64,000 nucleotides of DNA from Streptomyces catenulae (GTDB taxonomy: Bacteria; Actinomycetota; Actinomycetes; Streptomycetales; Streptomycetaceae): NCBI RefSeq assembly GCF_000718015.1, contig NZ_JODY01000002.1, positions 124,001-188,000 of the forward strand. The letters are read 5' to 3'. Below, piece after piece: positions 62,921-64,000 of the stretch (within the stretch, counting starts at the first letter, position 1; every line of letters begins with the position of its first letter). Position numbers and translations under genes: made by a program. The notes beneath the pieces are model-generated. The model did not search any database and was not told the DNA's origin. It saw only the letters and a list, made by a program, of their open reading frames with translations.

Positions 62921-63855
62921 CCGCCACCGATGCCTACGCGTGGGTCAACAAGGAGATCGAGAAGCTCCCCGACATCGAGCAGATCCACAACAACGAGGAG
63001 CACGGCCTCGACTCCGGTCTGGACGACGCCATCCGGTGGTTCCTGGACAAGGTCGGGCTGATGGACAAGCTCGAACAGGTCACCGGCATGCCGACGCAGC
63101 TGACGCTGGCCGCCCAGGAGTGGAAGGCGCAGGGCGAGGCGCTGCACCGGGTGTCGGCGGAGCTGCGGTCGGGGGCGCGGCGGCTGCCCGAGCAGTGGGA
63201 GGGCGACGCCTCCGAGGGCTTCGGCCACAGCATGGGCAAGATCATCGACGCGTTGGACGACACCGGCAAGGACATGGGCAAGACCGCCCAGATCCTCAGT
63301 CAGGCCGCCAAGGAGAGCAAGTTCGCCGAGGACTCCATCGTCGCCATCATCCGTGAGGCGATCGAGTGGGCGGCGATGACGCTGGCCGCGATGGTGGTCA
63401 CCGACATCCTCACCCTCGGTCTGGCCACGGTGGTCGACGGGCTGGTGGCCGAGGCCGAGGTCGCGGTCTTCCTGGCCCGGGTGGAGAAGGTCTCGGCGGA
63501 GCTGGCGAAGACGCTGCGTGAGTTGATGAAGGCGGTCAAGGAGTTCAAGAGCGGCGCCAAGTCCTTCAACGAGGCGCGCAAGGCCGCGGGTACGCTGCGG
63601 AAGTTGGGCGGCCCGATGGGCAAGGGGGCCTTCCGCAGCAAGGACTGGTGGGCCCACCACATCGCGAGCGGGCAGATCGCCAAGCACGGCTCGAAGCCCC
63701 TGATCAACGAGGTCACCGGGCTCACCGGCGACTACAAGACCCCGGCGGAGGACGCGATCAAGCACTTCGGCGGGGAGGCGCTGGACGACAAGGGCCCGCA
63801 GGAGCCCGAGCCGTACCACGTGCCCAAGCGCAGTATCGAGGACACCTTCGGCTGA
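62917..63855 (+). CDS. WXG100-like N-terminal protein with variable C-terminal region
   Basis: 312 residues. Residues about 60-130 form a WXG100-like helical hairpin with WEG at the turn (RRLPEQWEGDASEGFGHSMGKII). Residues about 143-195 include a hydrophobic helix pair (AIEWAAMTLAAMVVTDILTLGLATVVDGLV). The C-terminus (about 240-312) has SKDWWAHHIASGQIAKHGSKPLINEVTG and lacks a toxin motif that I recognise. Such proteins are exported by a type VII system and may carry a toxin or surface function. The ATG overlaps the upstream stop. Confidence 0.75.
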   Translation: MTATDAYAWVNKEIEKLPDIEQIHNNEEHGLDSGLDDAIRWFLDKVGLMDKLEQVTGMPTQLTLAAQEWKAQGEALHRVSAELRSGARRLPEQWEGDASEGFGHSMGKIIDALDDTGKDMGKTAQILSQAAKESKFAEDSIVAIIREAIEWAAMTLAAMVVTDILTLGLATVVDGLVAEAEVAVFLARVEKVSAELAKTLRELMKAVKEFKSGAKSFNEARKAAGTLRKLGGPMGKGAFRSKDWWAHHIASGQIAKHGSKPLINEVTGLTGDYKTPAEDAIKHFGGEALDDKGPQEPEPYHVPKRSIEDTFG

Positions 63856-63926
63856 CCGCCCGGGCCGACGGGCGGGCCGGATCCCGTGACGCGACGGCGA
63901 CGTCGCAGCAGAGCGAAGAGAGGGAC

Positions 63927-64000
63927 ATGCACCCCACCCCCCTGGTCCCGGAGCGGGACGGCTGGCTCGTGTCGCACTCCGCGCCGTTCCTCGGCCCCGG
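63927..64000 (+). CDS. unknown protein, 3' truncated by the window edge
   Basis: Starts MHPTPLVPERDGWLVSHSAP with a purine-rich SD (AGAGAGGGAC). Only 24 codons are in the window. It follows the WXG100-like gene by 71 bases on the same strand and may be its partner or immunity gene, but the fragment is too short for recognition. Confidence 0.5.
   Translation, partial: MHPTPLVPERDGWLVSHSAPFLGP

Overview
The window is very GC-rich chromosomal DNA from an actinomycete, almost certainly a Streptomyces. The reasons are strong G/C preference at third codon positions, frequent GTG/TTG starts with short overlaps between genes, DmdR/IdeR-type iron boxes, chitinase promoter boxes of the Streptomyces type, and families such as DUF2510, DUF4232, DUF5997, FUSC and CYP102. 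I saw no tRNA, rRNA, CRISPR array, insertion sequence or prophage.

Layout. 1-7.3 kb holds housekeeping genes: a truncated BNR-repeat protein, a sulfurtransferase, uracil-DNA glycosylase, a scramblase-like protein, a BadF-type sugar kinase, a degenerate CbiX-like protein and a lactonase. 7.4-9.0 kb is a FUSC transporter with an apparent transcription attenuator in its leader. 9.5-15.7 kb holds a secreted beta-helix protein, a P450, a marR-MFS-hydrolase operon and an Lrp regulator. 16.1-18.3 kb is a divergent NHEJ pair (LigD-type polymerase and ATP-dependent ligase). 18.3-25.2 kb holds a GH18 chitinase with two chitin boxes, a DUF4232 secreted protein, a DD-carboxypeptidase, an alcohol dehydrogenase and a second FUSC transporter.

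26.5-31.8 kb is a tightly coupled minus-strand operon: PhyH-type dioxygenase, DUF6271-like protein, ornithine/diaminopimelate-type PLP decarboxylase, GNAT acetyltransferase and MFS exporter. It looks like a small uncharacterised biosynthetic system. A DasR-like (dre) site lies in its probable promoter, and the divergent neighbour is a GH3 beta-N-acetylhexosaminidase with a perfect 36-bp palindrome over its own promoter. This suggests a link to aminosugar/chitin sensing.

34.1-47.5 kb is a complete catecholate siderophore locus of the enterobactin kind: ABC importer (ATPase, two FecCD permeases), substrate-binding lipoprotein, entA, entC, entE, a stand-alone isochorismatase, a stand-alone aryl carrier protein, an EntF-like C-A-T-TE synthetase whose adenylation pocket reads as serine-specific, and a PPTase. 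A near-perfect iron box sits between the divergent import and biosynthesis operons. A Fes-type enterochelin esterase (50.6-51.9 kb) and a secreted YncE-like beta-propeller protein (52.2 kb) are divergent around two more iron-box-like sites and complete the iron regulon.

47.5-64 kb is mixed: VOC protein, hexapeptide acetyltransferase with divergent LysR regulator, DUF1348 protein, MFS-tetR operon with a 20-bp palindrome upstream, a YceI fusion protein, a self-sufficient CYP102-type P450 followed by an alcohol dehydrogenase, a DedA-like protein, a probably truncated P-loop fragment, and at the right edge the start of a WXG100/EspC-like locus that continues beyond the window.
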